A stretch of DNA of 64,000 nucleotides, from the NCBI RefSeq assembly GCF_018390555.1, contig NZ_JAHBGB010000015.1, positions 52,956-116,955 on the forward strand, in the 5' to 3' direction. The position numbers were made by a program, and so were the translations under genes. A model generated the notes under the pieces. That model was given only the letters and a program-made list of their open reading frames with translations, did no database searches and was not told the origin of the DNA. The stretch is from Ancylobacter oerskovii. GTDB taxonomy: Bacteria; Pseudomonadota; Alphaproteobacteria; Rhizobiales; Xanthobacteraceae. Below, piece by piece: positions 18,026-27,369 of the stretch. Every line of letters begins with the position of its first letter. Position 1 is the first letter of the stretch.

Positions 18026-18364
18026 ATGCCCGGTCTGCCCGCCTTCGGCCTTGCCCAGCCTCTACGTCGCCTCGCGGCCCCGCTCCTCGGCGCCGCCGCC
18101 CTCGCCGTCACCTTCGGCCTCGGCACCCCGGCCGAAGCCGGCGTCGCCATGCCGTCCCTCGCCGCCGCCTCCACGACCGCCACGACGCTGCCCGGCGTCG
18201 AGCCGGTGCGCTGGGTCTGCGGTCCTTGGCGCTGCGTCTGGCGGCCGAACTATCCCGCCTACTGGTATGTGCCGCCCTATGCGCGCGCCTGGGGGCCGCC
18301 GGTGCGGCCGGCCTGCTACTGGCGCCGCACCTGGGGTGGCGGCTGGGCGCATGTCTGCCCCTGA
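18026..18364 (+). CDS. Small secreted protein, Cys/Trp-rich
   Basis: The 112-residue product is not recognised by name. It starts at ATG 18026 after an AGGGAG site. The N-terminus is a signal peptide (basic start, hydrophobic core near residues 18-32, TPAEAG cleavage area). The mature part ends with a Trp/Tyr/Cys-rich segment (RWVCGPWRCVWRPN near residue 63, then ACYWRRTWGGGWAHVC). Similar short exported proteins are common in Hyphomicrobiales. A periplasmic or envelope location is likely; the function is unknown. Confidence 0.75.
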   Translation: MPGLPAFGLAQPLRRLAAPLLGAAALAVTFGLGTPAEAGVAMPSLAAASTTATTLPGVEPVRWVCGPWRCVWRPNYPAYWYVPPYARAWGPPVRPACYWRRTWGGGWAHVCP

Positions 18365-18475
18365 GATCCGCGGAGCTCGGCAGCCCCCGGATGCTGCCGA
18401 GCTTCCGACCCTGCCGCGCGCGGCCTCCGGGCGCGGCAGCTTCCCGCGGGCCTCCCTCCCGCCCGCCGGGCCTTC

Positions 18476-19168
18476 ATGACCTCCGATCCGACGACTGGTA
18501 TCGCGTTGCGCCCGCTCATCTTCGCCACTTTCGCCACCCTCATCGCCGGTTTCGTGAACGGGGTGGGCTATGCCCATCTCGGCGGCCTGTTCCTCTCCTT
18601 CATGAGCGGCAATTCCACCCGCCTCGGCATCAGCCTCGCCGCCGGCGAACACGCCGCCGCGCTGCATGCCGCCGCCGTCATCGGCAGCTTCGTCGCCGGC
18701 GCGCTGGTCGGCACGCTGATCGCCGAGGCCGCCGGGCGCTGGAAACTGGTGCTGATCCTCGCCGGCGAAGTGGGCCTGTTCGCGCTCGCCGCCGGGCTGA
18801 CCCGGCACGATGCCGGCTTTGCCGCCCTGCTGCCGGTCGCCGTCGCCATGGGCATGCAGAACGCCGTGCACCAGATCATCGCCGGCGCCGATGTCGGCAA
18901 GAGCTTCGTCACCGGCGCGCTGTTCGGCCTCGGCCGGGCGATGGCGCGCCGCCTCACCGGCCGGGGCTCGATGGCGGAAGCGGCGAGCTATGCCCTGTCC
19001 TGGTTGGCCTTCGTCGGCGGGGCGCTGACCGGGGCGCTGATGCCCGTCACCCTGGGAATGACGCCGGCGCTGATCATCGCCGGGCTGTTGCTGACCGCGC
19101 TGGCGGTGCTGGCCTTCATCTTCAGCCGGCACCTCGGGCCGGCATTGGCCGAATTCGGCGGCGACTAG
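18476..19168 (+). CDS. DUF1275 (YoaK-like) membrane protein
   Basis: The 230-residue protein has about six hydrophobic segments and the family opening FVNGVGYAHLGGLFLSFMSGN near residue 23. AVAMGMQNAVHQ and VGKSFVTGALF follow. This is the DUF1275/YoaK family, of unknown function, sometimes proposed to be a transporter. It stands alone, convergent with the small gene at 19234. Confidence 0.9.
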   Translation: MTSDPTTGIALRPLIFATFATLIAGFVNGVGYAHLGGLFLSFMSGNSTRLGISLAAGEHAAALHAAAVIGSFVAGALVGTLIAEAAGRWKLVLILAGEVGLFALAAGLTRHDAGFAALLPVAVAMGMQNAVHQIIAGADVGKSFVTGALFGLGRAMARRLTGRGSMAEAASYALSWLAFVGGALTGALMPVTLGMTPALIIAGLLLTALAVLAFIFSRHLGPALAEFGGD

Positions 19169-19233
19169 CCGTCACGCATCGGACGGGAGGCGGAAGCGGT
19201 CTCCCGCCATAGGCACGCGGCCCGTCGAGGCGC

Positions 19234-19587
19234 CTATTCCACCCCGATGGCGTCGCGGGCCTTGGCGAGCGCCTGGCGGCAGCCCTCGGCATCCTCGCGC
19301 TCGTCGGCGGCGCGGGCCTTGTCGAGTTCCGCCTGCGCCTTTTCGGGCGCGAGGCCCTCGCCGAGTTCCCCCTCGGCCTGCGCGATGCCGCCGGGCGAGG
19401 GGTCGTGGCTCAGCGTCGCATCCTCGCTCTCCGGCGCGGTGGGGCCGGTGGCGGCGAGGTCGGCGAGCAGCCGGTCGAGCGCCTCCTGCGTGGCGACGAT
19501 GTCGGCCGTGCAGGGACCCGCCAGCGCGGCCGGAGCCGATGCCAGCAGCAGGGCGACAGCGAACGGGGCGGCGGCTTTCAGGCTCAT
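19234..19587 (-). CDS. Small exported protein of unknown function
   Basis: ATG 19587 follows a GGGAAGGA site and gives 117 residues. The first 24 residues are a clear signal peptide ending near ALAG. The mature protein is acidic and helical in character, with two Cys residues (GPCTADI and DAEGCRQAL) that could form a disulfide in the periplasm. The family is not recognised; the context suggests no role. Confidence 0.7.
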   Translation of the reverse strand: MSLKAAAPFAVALLLASAPAALAGPCTADIVATQEALDRLLADLAATGPTAPESEDATLSHDPSPGGIAQAEGELGEGLAPEKAQAELDKARAADEREDAEGCRQALAKARDAIGVE

Positions 19588-19702
19588 GACATCCTTCCCT
19601 CGGCGGGCCCGCGAACGGAATCGGCCTGCCGGCGGCACTCTAGCAAAGTCCCCGGCGAGGTTTCGAGAGGCAAGCCGCGGCGGCGGCCGGCTTCCGGTCC
19701 GC

Positions 19703-20299
19703 TCAGTCGCGGGCGATCAGCTCGCGCTCGCCGCGATGCACCGGCAAGGCCGCGGGCGTGCAGCCGGCGGCGCGGCGGCGGAACATCGCCGGCCGGCGGT
19801 GCCGCAGCACGCTGCGCCGGCGCCGGCGCGGCTGCATGCCACCGATCACCAGACGCCCGAGGGTCGGATAGGCGGCGGCGAGCGTGCCGGCCGCGTCGGT
19901 GATCAGCATCGGCAGGCCGAGCAGGCCGCTCCAGAACCGCCATTCGGCGACCACGTCGTCGACATGCGGCGCGCTGTAGAGCGTCACCGACAGCTCGGCA
20001 TCCTCGTGCACCAGCACCACCGCGACGCTGTCGTCCTCGCCCTGCGGATCGAGCAGGGCGATGGCGAGGCCGCGAAAGCGCGAATAGTCGATCGCCGCCC
20101 GCAGCGGCAGGCCGCCGAGCCGGCGATGCAGCACCAGATGCTCGGGGTGGAGCTCGACGCGCCGGCAGCCGCCGTCGGCGCCAGGGTCCGGCGCCTCGAA
20201 CACCACCGGCCAGCCGGCGGTGCCGATCGGCCGCGCCAGCGAAACGTACTCGTAGGTTGAAACCGGAGGCCAGGCCTCCATTGCGCAGTGACGCCTCAT
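19703..20299 (-). CDS. DUF6101-like protein
   Basis: The 198-residue protein starts at ATG 20299, five bases after GGGGAG. The central part (ADGGCRRVELHPEHLVLHRR, then VLVHEDAELSVTLYSAP and AEWRFWSGLLGLP) resembles the DUF6101 family found in Hyphomicrobiales, of unknown function. The C-terminus is strongly basic (QPRRRRRS, HRRPAMFRRRAAG), so it may touch nucleic acid or membrane. No signal peptide is seen. Confidence 0.7.
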   Translation of the reverse strand: MRRHCAMEAWPPVSTYEYVSLARPIGTAGWPVVFEAPDPGADGGCRRVELHPEHLVLHRRLGGLPLRAAIDYSRFRGLAIALLDPQGEDDSVAVVLVHEDAELSVTLYSAPHVDDVVAEWRFWSGLLGLPMLITDAAGTLAAAYPTLGRLVIGGMQPRRRRRSVLRHRRPAMFRRRAAGCTPAALPVHRGERELIARD

Positions 20300-20539
20300 G
20301 GTTCTCCCCGCCGGTTTTTCGACTTTGCTGTCCCGGTCGTGAGGCCACCTTAGTCCCGCCCCTGCCCTATCCGGCTTAAGGGACATGGTTGACCGTTTCT
20401 TCGCGCCCCCGGTTCCGCTTCCATGCTTGACGAAACCTTGCCGGGGCGCACGACGGCGCCTTGCCGGCGCGCATGCGTCGCGCCTCGGCCGGGCACCGTC
20501 CCGCTTGCGTCGGGCGCGTGCTGCGCCTAAGTCGCTGGG

Positions 20540-21352
20540 ATGGATCTGTCCCCGCGAAACACGCCCGCGCCCGCCGATGCCGGCACGGTCGCCGAGCAGC
20601 TCGCCGCCGTCGTGGTGGAAGCGGGCGGGGTGGCGCGCGACATGTTCGCCCGCGGCATCACCTCCTGGTCGAAGCACAATGATTCCCCGGTCACCGATGC
20701 CGACATCGCCGTCGACACGCTCCTGAGGGAGAAGCTCGGCGCCCTCGCCCCGGATTATGGCTGGCTGTCGGAGGAGACCGCCGACATGCCCGCCCGCCTC
20801 GAGCGCCGGCGGGTATGGATCGTCGACCCCATCGACGGCACCCGCGCCTTCATGGCCGGCGGACCGGACTGGGCGGTGGCGGCGGCGCTGGTGGAAGACG
20901 GAAGGCCGGTCGCCGGCGCCCTGTTCGCCCCGGTGACGCAGGAGCTGTTCCTGGCGGCGGCCGGGCGAGGCGCCACCCGCAACGGCGCGCCGATCCGCGC
21001 CTCGCGGGCGCAGGCCGTCGCCGGCGCCCGCGCCGACGGCCCGGCCCAGTGGCTGGCGCGGGTCGACCGGCTCGGCACGCTCGCCCGGGTGCCGCGGATC
21101 CGCTCGCTCGCGCTGCGCATCGCCCGGGTGGCGACCGGCGAGCTCGACGTCGCCATCGCCGGGCCGAACGGCAACGACTGGGACCTTGCCGCCGCCGACC
21201 TTTTGGTGCACGAAGCAGGAGGCCGGCTGACCGACCTCGACGGCCTCCAGCTGATCTACAACGCTCCCGTGCCTCGGCACGGCGCTCTGGTGTCCGCCGG
21301 CACCGGGCTGCACCCGTCGGTGACGGAAGCGGCGCGCCGGGACGAGGAATGA
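20540..21352 (+). CDS. cysQ: 3'(2'),5'-bisphosphate nucleotidase / inositol monophosphatase family
   Basis: The 270-residue enzyme has the Mg/Li-sensitive phosphatase motifs SEETAD, WIVDPIDGTRAFM near residue 95 and DWDLAAADLLVHEAGG near residue 213. Position just upstream of DUF4170, acyltransferase, kdtA and lpxK is typical of alphaproteobacterial CysQ-like genes. It would hydrolyse 3'-phosphoadenosine 5'-phosphate or a related phosphomonoester in the cytoplasm. The specific substrate is less certain than the fold. Confidence 0.85.
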   Translation: MDLSPRNTPAPADAGTVAEQLAAVVVEAGGVARDMFARGITSWSKHNDSPVTDADIAVDTLLREKLGALAPDYGWLSEETADMPARLERRRVWIVDPIDGTRAFMAGGPDWAVAAALVEDGRPVAGALFAPVTQELFLAAAGRGATRNGAPIRASRAQAVAGARADGPAQWLARVDRLGTLARVPRIRSLALRIARVATGELDVAIAGPNGNDWDLAAADLLVHEAGGRLTDLDGLQLIYNAPVPRHGALVSAGTGLHPSVTEAARRDEE

Positions 21353-21364
21353 CATAGGAATTGG

Positions 21365-21631
21365 ATGGCAATGGCTGACAGCGCGACGAGTCCCCAGCTT
21401 CTCCACCTCGTCTTCGGCGGCGAGCTCGACAGCATCGATGGCGTGACCTTCAAGGATCTCGACGGGCTCGACGTCGTCGGCATCTTCCCCAACTACGCCA
21501 CCGCCCATGCGGCGTGGAAGGCCAAGGCGCAGCAGACCGTCGACAACGCCCAGATGCGCTATTTCATCGTCCACCTGCACCGCCTGCTCGACCCGGACGC
21601 CACCGCCGGCAAGGCCGCTGCCAAGAACTGA
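21365..21631 (+). CDS. DUF4170 protein
   Basis: The 88-residue protein has the DUF4170 pattern: HLVFGGELDSIDGVTFKDLD, VVGIFPNYATAHAAWKAKAQ and MRYFIVHLHRLLDPD. The family is small, cytoplasmic, limited to alphaproteobacteria, and lies almost always in this lipid A cluster, so a role in envelope lipid synthesis or its control is inferred from context only. It lies 12 bases after the cysQ stop. Confidence 0.9.
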   Translation: MAMADSATSPQLLHLVFGGELDSIDGVTFKDLDGLDVVGIFPNYATAHAAWKAKAQQTVDNAQMRYFIVHLHRLLDPDATAGKAAAKN

Positions 21632-21648
21632 CGGACACTATCGGTCTC

Positions 21649-22431
21649 ATGTGGCGTAAGCTGCGACGCTCGCAGGCCATCCGCACCCTTCTCGGCCGTG
21701 CGATGGCTTCCTATCTGCGCTTTGTCTGGCGCTCCTCCCGGGTGGTGATGGAGCCGGCGAACCTGCATGAGCTCGCCGACCAGCAATTGCCGATGATCCT
21801 CACCTTCTGGCACGGGCAGCATTTCCTCACCCCCTTCCTGGTGAAGCCGCATCACCGCGCCAAGGTGATGATCTCGCGCTCGCGCGATGCCGACGTGAAC
21901 GCCATCGCCGCCGAGGCGCTGGGCATCGGCACGGTGCGCGGCTCCGGCGCGCAGGGGCGCAACTTCCATGAGAAGGGCGGCCTCAACGCCACCATGGAGA
22001 TGATCCGCAACCTCCGGGAAGGCTGCAACGTCGCCATGACCGCCGACGTGCCGAAGATCTCGCGCGTCGCCGGCCTCGGCGTCGTCACCATCGCCAAGCA
22101 TTCCGGCCGGCCGATCTATCCGGTGGCGATCGCCACCTCCAACCGCATCCTGGCGAAGAGCTGGGACAAGGCGGCCATCCACCTGCCCTTCGGCCGCGCC
22201 GCCGTGGTGGCGGGCGACGGGGTGCGGGTGCCGGCCGACGCCGATGCCGAGGCGCTGGAAGCCGCCCGCCGCGAATTGCAGCGCCAGCTGGAGGAGATCA
22301 CCGCCCGTGCCGAGGCGCTGGTCGGCCGTCCCCCCGTCGCCGGCCACAGCGCCGGCACGCAGACCGGCGGTGCCGGGAACGGTGCCGATCGCTCCGCCGG
22401 CGGCGCCCATCCCGGCCGCCTCAATGCCTAG
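21649..22431 (+). CDS. Lysophospholipid acyltransferase family protein (DUF374)
   Basis: The 260-residue protein has the DUF374 acyltransferase features: ILTFWHGQHFLTPF near residue 47, then a conserved MISRSRDADVNAIAAEALG and NVAMTADVPKISRVAGLGV segment. It is probably an inner-leaflet acyltransferase acting on lipid A or a phospholipid precursor. ATG 21649 gives the family length. The last eight bases overlap the start of kdtA, showing tight coupling with Kdo addition. The low-complexity C-terminus (Gly/Ala-rich from about residue 235) is probably disordered. Confidence 0.88.
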   Translation: MWRKLRRSQAIRTLLGRAMASYLRFVWRSSRVVMEPANLHELADQQLPMILTFWHGQHFLTPFLVKPHHRAKVMISRSRDADVNAIAAEALGIGTVRGSGAQGRNFHEKGGLNATMEMIRNLREGCNVAMTADVPKISRVAGLGVVTIAKHSGRPIYPVAIATSNRILAKSWDKAAIHLPFGRAAVVAGDGVRVPADADAEALEAARRELQRQLEEITARAEALVGRPPVAGHSAGTQTGGAGNGADRSAGGAHPGRLNA

Positions 22432-23725
22432 GCGCCGGGCGACGCTGCCGATCCATCTCTACCGCCTCCTGACCTGGCTGGCCTCGCCCTTCGCGCGGCT
22501 GCTGCTCGCCGGCCGGCTCCGGCGCGGCAAGGAGGATCCCGCCCGCCTGGCCGAGCGCTTCGGCCGCGCCTCGCAGCCGCGGCCGAAGGGGCCGCTGGTC
22601 TGGCTGCACGGCGCCAGCGTCGGCGAGATCATCGCCATCATGCCGCTGATGGACCGGCTGCGCGGCCTCGGCTTCCGGGTGCTGCTCACCTCCGGCACCG
22701 TCACCTCGGCGAAGCTCGCCGCCGCCCGCCTGCCGCCGGACATCGTGCACCAGTTCGTGCCGCTGGATTCGCCGCTGTTCATGCGGCGCTTCCTGAAGCA
22801 CTGGCGGCCGGACCTCGCCTTGCTGGTCGAATCCGAGCTGTGGCCGAACCTGCTGATCGAGGTGGGCCGGCGCCGGGTGCCGCTGGTGCTGGTCAATGCC
22901 CGCATGTCCGAGCGCTCCTTCGCGCAATGGAGCCGCCTGCCGCGGACGGCGGCCGCCCTGCTCGCCCATGTCGATCTGTGCCTGCCGCAGGACCCGCTGG
23001 ATGCCGAGCGGCTCGCCGCCCTCGGCGCCGCCCGGGTCCACACCATCGGCAACCTCAAATTCGACGCCCCGCCGCCGCCGGTCGACCTCGCCGCCTTCGA
23101 GGCCCTGCGCGCCGCCACCGTCGGCCGGACCATCCTCGTCGCCGCCTCCACCCATCCGGGCGAGGAAGCGGTGGCGGTGGAGGCGCATCGCACCCTCGCC
23201 CGCGACCTGCCGGAGCTGCTCACCATCATCGCCCCGCGCCATCCCGAGCGCGGCCGCGAGGTGATCGGCGTCGCCGACGAGGCCGGCTGCCCGGCGGTGC
23301 TGCGCTCCGACGGCTACCTGCCGGATCGCGGCACCCAGATCTATGTCGCCGACACCATCGGCGAGCTCGGCCTGTTCTACCGGCTGGCGCCGGTGGCGCT
23401 GCTGGGCGGCTCGCTGATCCGCCATGGCGGACAGAACCCGATCGAGCCGATCAAGCTCGACGCCGCCATCCTGCACGGCCCGCATGTCGCCAATTTCGCC
23501 GCGCTCTATGAGCGGCTCGACGCGGCGGGCGGCGCCGCCTCCATCGCCGATGCCGGTTCGCTGGCGGCGCATGCGCTGGCGCTCATCACCGACCTGCCGG
23601 CCCGCCGGCGCATGGTGGACGCGGCGCAGGCCACCATCGCCACGCTGGGCGGCGCGCTGGAGCGCACGCTTGCCGCCATCGATCCCTATCTGGTGCAGAT
23701 CCGGCTGGAGCGGCATCCGTCATGA
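22424..23725 (+). CDS. waaA: 3-deoxy-D-manno-octulosonic acid transferase (Kdo transferase)
   Basis: The 433-residue GT30 enzyme adds Kdo to lipid IVA at the inner membrane. It has an N-terminal membrane anchor (YRLLTWLASPFARLLLAG), the catalytic-base region WLHGASVGEIIA near residue 60, VESELWPNLL, ASTHPGEE and the donor-site GGSLIRHGGQNPIEPIKL. Also called kdtA. The start overlaps the upstream acyltransferase stop by eight bases and lpxK follows 42 bases later, the normal order for alphaproteobacteria. Confidence 0.95.
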   Translation: MPRRRATLPIHLYRLLTWLASPFARLLLAGRLRRGKEDPARLAERFGRASQPRPKGPLVWLHGASVGEIIAIMPLMDRLRGLGFRVLLTSGTVTSAKLAAARLPPDIVHQFVPLDSPLFMRRFLKHWRPDLALLVESELWPNLLIEVGRRRVPLVLVNARMSERSFAQWSRLPRTAAALLAHVDLCLPQDPLDAERLAALGAARVHTIGNLKFDAPPPPVDLAAFEALRAATVGRTILVAASTHPGEEAVAVEAHRTLARDLPELLTIIAPRHPERGREVIGVADEAGCPAVLRSDGYLPDRGTQIYVADTIGELGLFYRLAPVALLGGSLIRHGGQNPIEPIKLDAAILHGPHVANFAALYERLDAAGGAASIADAGSLAAHALALITDLPARRRMVDAAQATIATLGGALERTLAAIDPYLVQIRLERHPS

Positions 23726-23767
23726 TCGGCCACCCACCTCTCCCCACGATGCGCGAGAACTGAGGCG

Positions 23768-24778
23768 ATGCGCGCTCCCTCCTTCTGGTGGCGACCCGAA
23801 CGGAGCCTGGCGGCGCATCTCCTCTCGCCCCTTGGCGCCCTGGTCGGCGCCGTCGCCGCCCGCCGCATGCGCGAGCCGGGGGTCAGCCTCGGCGTGCCGG
23901 TGATCTGCATCGGCAATCCCACCGTCGGCGGCGCCGGCAAGACCCCGACCGCGCTCTATCTCGCCCGCCGCCTCGCCCGCCGCGGCCACCGGCCCTCGAT
24001 CCTCACCCGCGGCTATGGCGGGCGCGTCGAGGGGCCTATCCAGGTCGATCCGGTGCGGCACCGCGCCATCGATGTCGGCGACGAGCCGCTGCTGCTGGCC
24101 AGCGTCGCGCCGACCTATGTCGCCCGCGAGCGGCCCGCCGGCCTCGGCATGGCGGTGGCCGACGGCGCCGACGTGGTGCTGATGGATGACGGCTTCCAGA
24201 ACCCGTCGGTGGAGAAGGCGCTTTCCCTGCTGGTGATCGATGCCGGCGTCGGCATCGGCAACGGGCTGTGCCTGCCGGCCGGCCCGCTGCGGGCGCCGCT
24301 CGCCCCTCAGCTCGCCCGTGCCCAGGCGGTGCTGGTCATCGGCGAGGGCGAGGCCGCGGCGGAGGTGGTGCGCATGGCGCACGCGGCGGGCCTCGCCGTG
24401 CTCACCGGGCGGCTGGCGCCCAACGCCGCCATCATGTCGCGGCTGATCGGGCGGCGGGTGCTCGCCTTCGCCGGCATCGGCCGGCCGGAAAAATTCTTCG
24501 CCACGCTGCGCGGCCTCGGCGTCGCCTCGGTGGCGACCATGGCCTTCGCCGACCATCATCCCTTCAACGCCGGCGACATCGCCGCGCTGGTCGAGCGGGC
24601 GGCGGCCGACGACCTGCTGCCGGTGACGACGGAAAAGGATGCGGTGCGCCTCACCGCCACGCCGGAGGGACGCGACCTGCTGCGCGCCAGCATCGTCCTG
24701 CCGGTGCAGCTGGTGCTGGAGGCGGAAAGCGTCGCGGTGCTGGACAGGCTGGTCGCCCGCCTGTTCCCCGGCCGCTGA
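23768..24778 (+). CDS. lpxK: Tetraacyldisaccharide 4'-kinase
   Basis: The 336-residue membrane-associated kinase phosphorylates the 4' position of the lipid A disaccharide. The P-loop NPTVGGAGKTPTALYL lies near residue 50 and LTRGYGGR follows. MDDGFQNPSVEK is the conserved DDGxQ site, and a later ADHHPF segment belongs to the family. Ala in the P-loop in place of Thr is common in alphaproteobacterial LpxK (recalled). It completes the lipid A block that begins at cysQ. Confidence 0.95.
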   Translation: MRAPSFWWRPERSLAAHLLSPLGALVGAVAARRMREPGVSLGVPVICIGNPTVGGAGKTPTALYLARRLARRGHRPSILTRGYGGRVEGPIQVDPVRHRAIDVGDEPLLLASVAPTYVARERPAGLGMAVADGADVVLMDDGFQNPSVEKALSLLVIDAGVGIGNGLCLPAGPLRAPLAPQLARAQAVLVIGEGEAAAEVVRMAHAAGLAVLTGRLAPNAAIMSRLIGRRVLAFAGIGRPEKFFATLRGLGVASVATMAFADHHPFNAGDIAALVERAAADDLLPVTTEKDAVRLTATPEGRDLLRASIVLPVQLVLEAESVAVLDRLVARLFPGR

Positions 24779-24812
24779 TCCCGGTCTCGCGCCGGGCGGT
24801 CCGTTGCGGCGC

Positions 24813-25055
24813 TCAGGCGTCCTTGCCGGGGCGCAGCCGGCCGGGATGCAGGCGGGTCAGCACCGCCTGCGGGCTGGAATAGGCCTCCTGCAGGTCGACA
24901 CTCCAGTAGCGCAGCTCGTCGAGCGGGATCGGCTCGCCGGTCACGGCGCAGCGCACGAAGGTGCCGGGGCGTACCACCCGGAAGTCGCCGTCGAGATAGC
25001 GCAGCTCGGCCTCGCCGGATGCGGAAAACCGTTCGAAGCGGTTCATCGTCGTCAT
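24813..25055 (-). CDS. DUF2093 protein
   Basis: The 80-residue protein matches the DUF2093 family of alphaproteobacteria: GEAELRYLDGDFRVVRPGTFV then CAVTGEPIPLDELRYWSVD. The function is unknown. It probably folds as a small beta protein and keeps one Cys. Two in-frame ATGs exist (25055 and 25046): the first has AGGA only three bases away, the second has it at about twelve, so the exact start is uncertain. It is convergent with lpxK. Confidence 0.85.
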   Translation of the reverse strand: MTTMNRFERFSASGEAELRYLDGDFRVVRPGTFVRCAVTGEPIPLDELRYWSVDLQEAYSSPQAVLTRLHPGRLRPGKDA

Positions 25056-25199
25056 AAATCCTGTCTGGCCGCCCTTTCGGGCGACAATAGCCAACACCGC
25101 CACGCACCGGCAAGCACCGAGCGGAACAGGCGGACTCCCGCTTTTTGGCGCAGGACCGCCGCCGCGTCCACCCCGCGGCGCCCGGCGTGGCGGAAGGCG

Positions 25200-26789
25200 C
25201 TAATCGTCGAACAGGGTGGGCTGCGCCGGCGACTTCGGCAAGGCATCCGCCTTGGCCCGCGCCTTCGGCTCCCGCCCGCGTGCCGGCCCCTTCGGCGCCG
25301 CCCCGCCCGCCGTCGTGGGCGGCAGGGCGCCCGGCGCGCTCTCGCCGGCTGCCGCGCGCACATGCCCGTCGGCGAACTCGATGTCGAGCCTCTGGCCGCC
25401 GGCGATCGCCGCCGCGCTGCGCAGCGGCTGGCCGTCGGCGTCGCGGACCAGGGCGAACCCGCGCGCGAGCACCCCGCGATAGGACAATGCGCCCATCAGC
25501 TTGCCGATGGCGTCGAGCCGCCGCCCCCGCTCCGCCAGCCCGCGCCGCCACGCCGGGTCGAGCCGCGCATGGAAGCCCTCGAAGCGCTCGCGGGCGCGGT
25601 GGATGCGCTCGCGATGCGCATTGGCATTGGCACGCAGCGCCGCGTCGAGCCGGCCCGCCACCAGGGTGAAGCGCTCGCGGCGCCCGGCCACCAGCTGGGC
25701 CAGCCGGTGCGGCGACAGCCGCCCCTCGGCGCGGGTGAGCTGCAGGCGGTGGGCCGCCGCATTGGCCTTGAGCGCCCGCGGCAGCCGCCCCGAGGCGAGG
25801 TCGAGCCGCTGGCGCGGCACGGCGAGCAGCGTCTCCCCGCTGGGCAGCAGCCGCGCCAGCCCGCGCAGATCGGCGCGCCGCCGTTCGCTGGCACGGGCCA
25901 TGGCCGCGGTGAGCCGCGCCCCGCCGGCCTGGATCGCCGCCATCAGCTCGCCGCGCACCGGCACCGCCATTTCGGCGGCGGCGGTCGGGGTCGGGGCGCG
26001 CACATCCGCCGCGAAATCGATCAGCGTCACGTCGGTCTCGTGGCCGACGGCGGAAATGAGCGGGATGGCGCTCTCGGCCGCCGCCCGCACCACCGCCTCG
26101 TCGGAAAAGCCGAGCAGGTCCTCCAGCGAGCCGCCGCCGCGCGCCACGATCAGCACGTCCGGCCGCGGGATCGCCCCGCCGGGTTCCAGCGCGTTGAAGC
26201 CGCGGATGGCGGCGGCCACTTCCGGCCCGCACGTATCTCCCTGCACCCTTACCGGCCACACCAGCACCCGGCGCGGGAAGCGGTCGGAGAGGCGGTGCAG
26301 TATGTCGCGGATCACCGCCCCGGTGGGCGAGGTGACGACGCCGATGACGCGCGGCAGGAAGGGCGGCCGGCGCTTGCGCTCGGGCGCGAACAGGCCCTCG
26401 GCGGCGAGGCGGCGCTTGCGCTCCTCCAGCATCGCCATGATGGCGCCGGCGCCGGCATATTCCAGCTGCTCGATGACAATCTGGTAGGAGGATTTGCCGG
26501 GAAAGGTGGTGATGCGCCCGATGGCGACCACTTCCAGCCCTTCCTCAGGCTTCAGCCTGAGGCGGGAGAAGCTGGTCTTCCACACCACGGCGTCGAGCCG
26601 GGCATTGGTGTCCTTCAGGCTGAAATAGGCATGGCCGGAGGAGTGTTGGCCGCGATAGCCGGAGATCTCGCCGCGCACCCGCACATGGCCGAAGGCCTCC
26701 TCCACCGTGCGCTTCAGGGCGCCGGAGAGCTCGGAGACCGTCCAGTCCGGCGCGTTGCCGACCGGCGATTCGGGAGGAGAAGCGGACAT
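25200..26789 (-). CDS. xseA: Exodeoxyribonuclease VII large subunit
   Basis: The 529-residue protein has the OB-fold DNA-binding domain at the N-terminus ([23 protein letters not shown]), then the catalytic core with [33 protein letters not shown] and [25 protein letters not shown] long helical region follows, and a Pro/Ala/Lys-rich tail of about 60 residues extends it beyond the usual length (about 450). It degrades single-stranded DNA in both directions together with XseB, which is not in the window. Confidence 0.95.
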   Translation of the reverse strand: MSASPPESPVGNAPDWTVSELSGALKRTVEEAFGHVRVRGEISGYRGQHSSGHAYFSLKDTNARLDAVVWKTSFSRLRLKPEEGLEVVAIGRITTFPGKSSYQIVIEQLEYAGAGAIMAMLEERKRRLAAEGLFAPERKRRPPFLPRVIGVVTSPTGAVIRDILHRLSDRFPRRVLVWPVRVQGDTCGPEVAAAIRGFNALEPGGAIPRPDVLIVARGGGSLEDLLGFSDEAVVRAAAESAIPLISAVGHETDVTLIDFAADVRAPTPTAAAEMAVPVRGELMAAIQAGGARLTAAMARASERRRADLRGLARLLPSGETLLAVPRQRLDLASGRLPRALKANAAAHRLQLTRAEGRLSPHRLAQLVAGRRERFTLVAGRLDAALRANANAHRERIHRARERFEGFHARLDPAWRRGLAERGRRLDAIGKLMGALSYRGVLARGFALVRDADGQPLRSAAAIAGGQRLDIEFADGHVRAAAGESAPGALPPTTAGGAAPKGPARGREPKARAKADALPKSPAQPTLFDD

Positions 26790-26865
26790 GGCGTTGTCAT
26801 AGCCGGAATTGGAGGCGGGCGGAAACGGCGGCTCCGTCGCCGGCGAGGGCGCTCCCGGTCAAAGA

Positions 26866-26897
26866 CGTGGATGCCCGGAACAGGTCCGGGCATGACG
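26866..26897. repeat. Palindromic repeat A (GATGCCCGG type)
   Basis: The 32-base palindrome reads CGTGGATGCCCGG, AACAGGT, CCGGGCATGACG. It belongs to the same family as copies at 26936, 27300 and 27370. It forms an inverted pair with the copy at 26936, 38 bases away. The pair at 27300/27370 has the same spacing. Confidence 0.8.
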
Positions 26898-26935
26898 TTC
26901 TGTCTTTTGGAGCGCCGCCTTCTCAGCCCGAGCAC

Positions 26936-26967
26936 CGTCATGGCCGGGCTTGTCCCGGCCATCCACG
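26936..26967. repeat. Palindromic repeat B (ATGGCCGGG type)
   Basis: The 32-base element reads CGTCATGGCCGGG, CTTGT, CCCGGCCATCCACG and is near-identical to copy D at 27370-27401. It ends 18 bases before the start of the GIY-YIG gene, so it is part of that gene's upstream region. Folded as RNA it gives a strong hairpin. Confidence 0.85.
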
Positions 26968-26985
26968 CCTGCCACGCTCGAACGC

Positions 26986-27276
26986 ATGAAGGGCGGCTTC
27001 GTCTACATCCTCGCTAACCGGCCCGACGGCACGCTCTATGTCGGCGTGACGTCGGACCTCGTGCGCCGGATCTGGGAGCATCGCGAAGGATTGGCTGATG
27101 GGTTCACCAAACGCTACGGCCTGAAGACGCTCGTCCATTTCGAACGGTTCGACGACATCGCCTCGGCGATCCAGCGCGAGAAGACCATGAAGCACTGGCC
27201 GCGCGCGTGGAAGGTCCGGCTGATCCACGCGGGCAACCCGCAATGGCGCGACCTGTATGACGAGATCTTGGGCTGA
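26986..27276 (+). CDS. Small GIY-YIG nuclease-domain protein
   Basis: The 96-residue protein is a lone GIY-YIG domain. FVYILANRPDGTLYVGVTSDLVRRIWEH holds the two strand motifs (YIL and YVG) and the catalytic Arg. KRYGLKTLVHFERFDD and AIQREKTMKHWPRAWK give the conserved Glu and basic helix. Such stand-alone domains are abundant and multi-copy in Hyphomicrobiales; their function is not established, though the fold cuts DNA. It is bracketed on both sides by the same palindromic repeat pair, which hints at a mobile or repeat-linked unit. No other domain is attached. Confidence 0.88.
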   Translation: MKGGFVYILANRPDGTLYVGVTSDLVRRIWEHREGLADGFTKRYGLKTLVHFERFDDIASAIQREKTMKHWPRAWKVRLIHAGNPQWRDLYDEILG

Positions 27277-27299
27277 CAGGACGTGACCACGGCTGAAGG

Positions 27300-27331
27300 C
27301 GTGGATGCCCGGGACAAGCCCGGGCATGACG
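27300..27331. repeat. Palindromic repeat C (GATGCCCGG type)
   Basis: The element reads CGTGGATGCCCGGG, ACAAG, CCCGGGCATGACG. It is the counterpart of copy A on the far side of the GIY-YIG gene and begins 24 bases after that gene's stop, where it may act as a 3' hairpin. Confidence 0.85.
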
Positions 27332-27369
27332 TTCTACCCGTCCGACATGTCCCCTTCCACCCCAAGCAC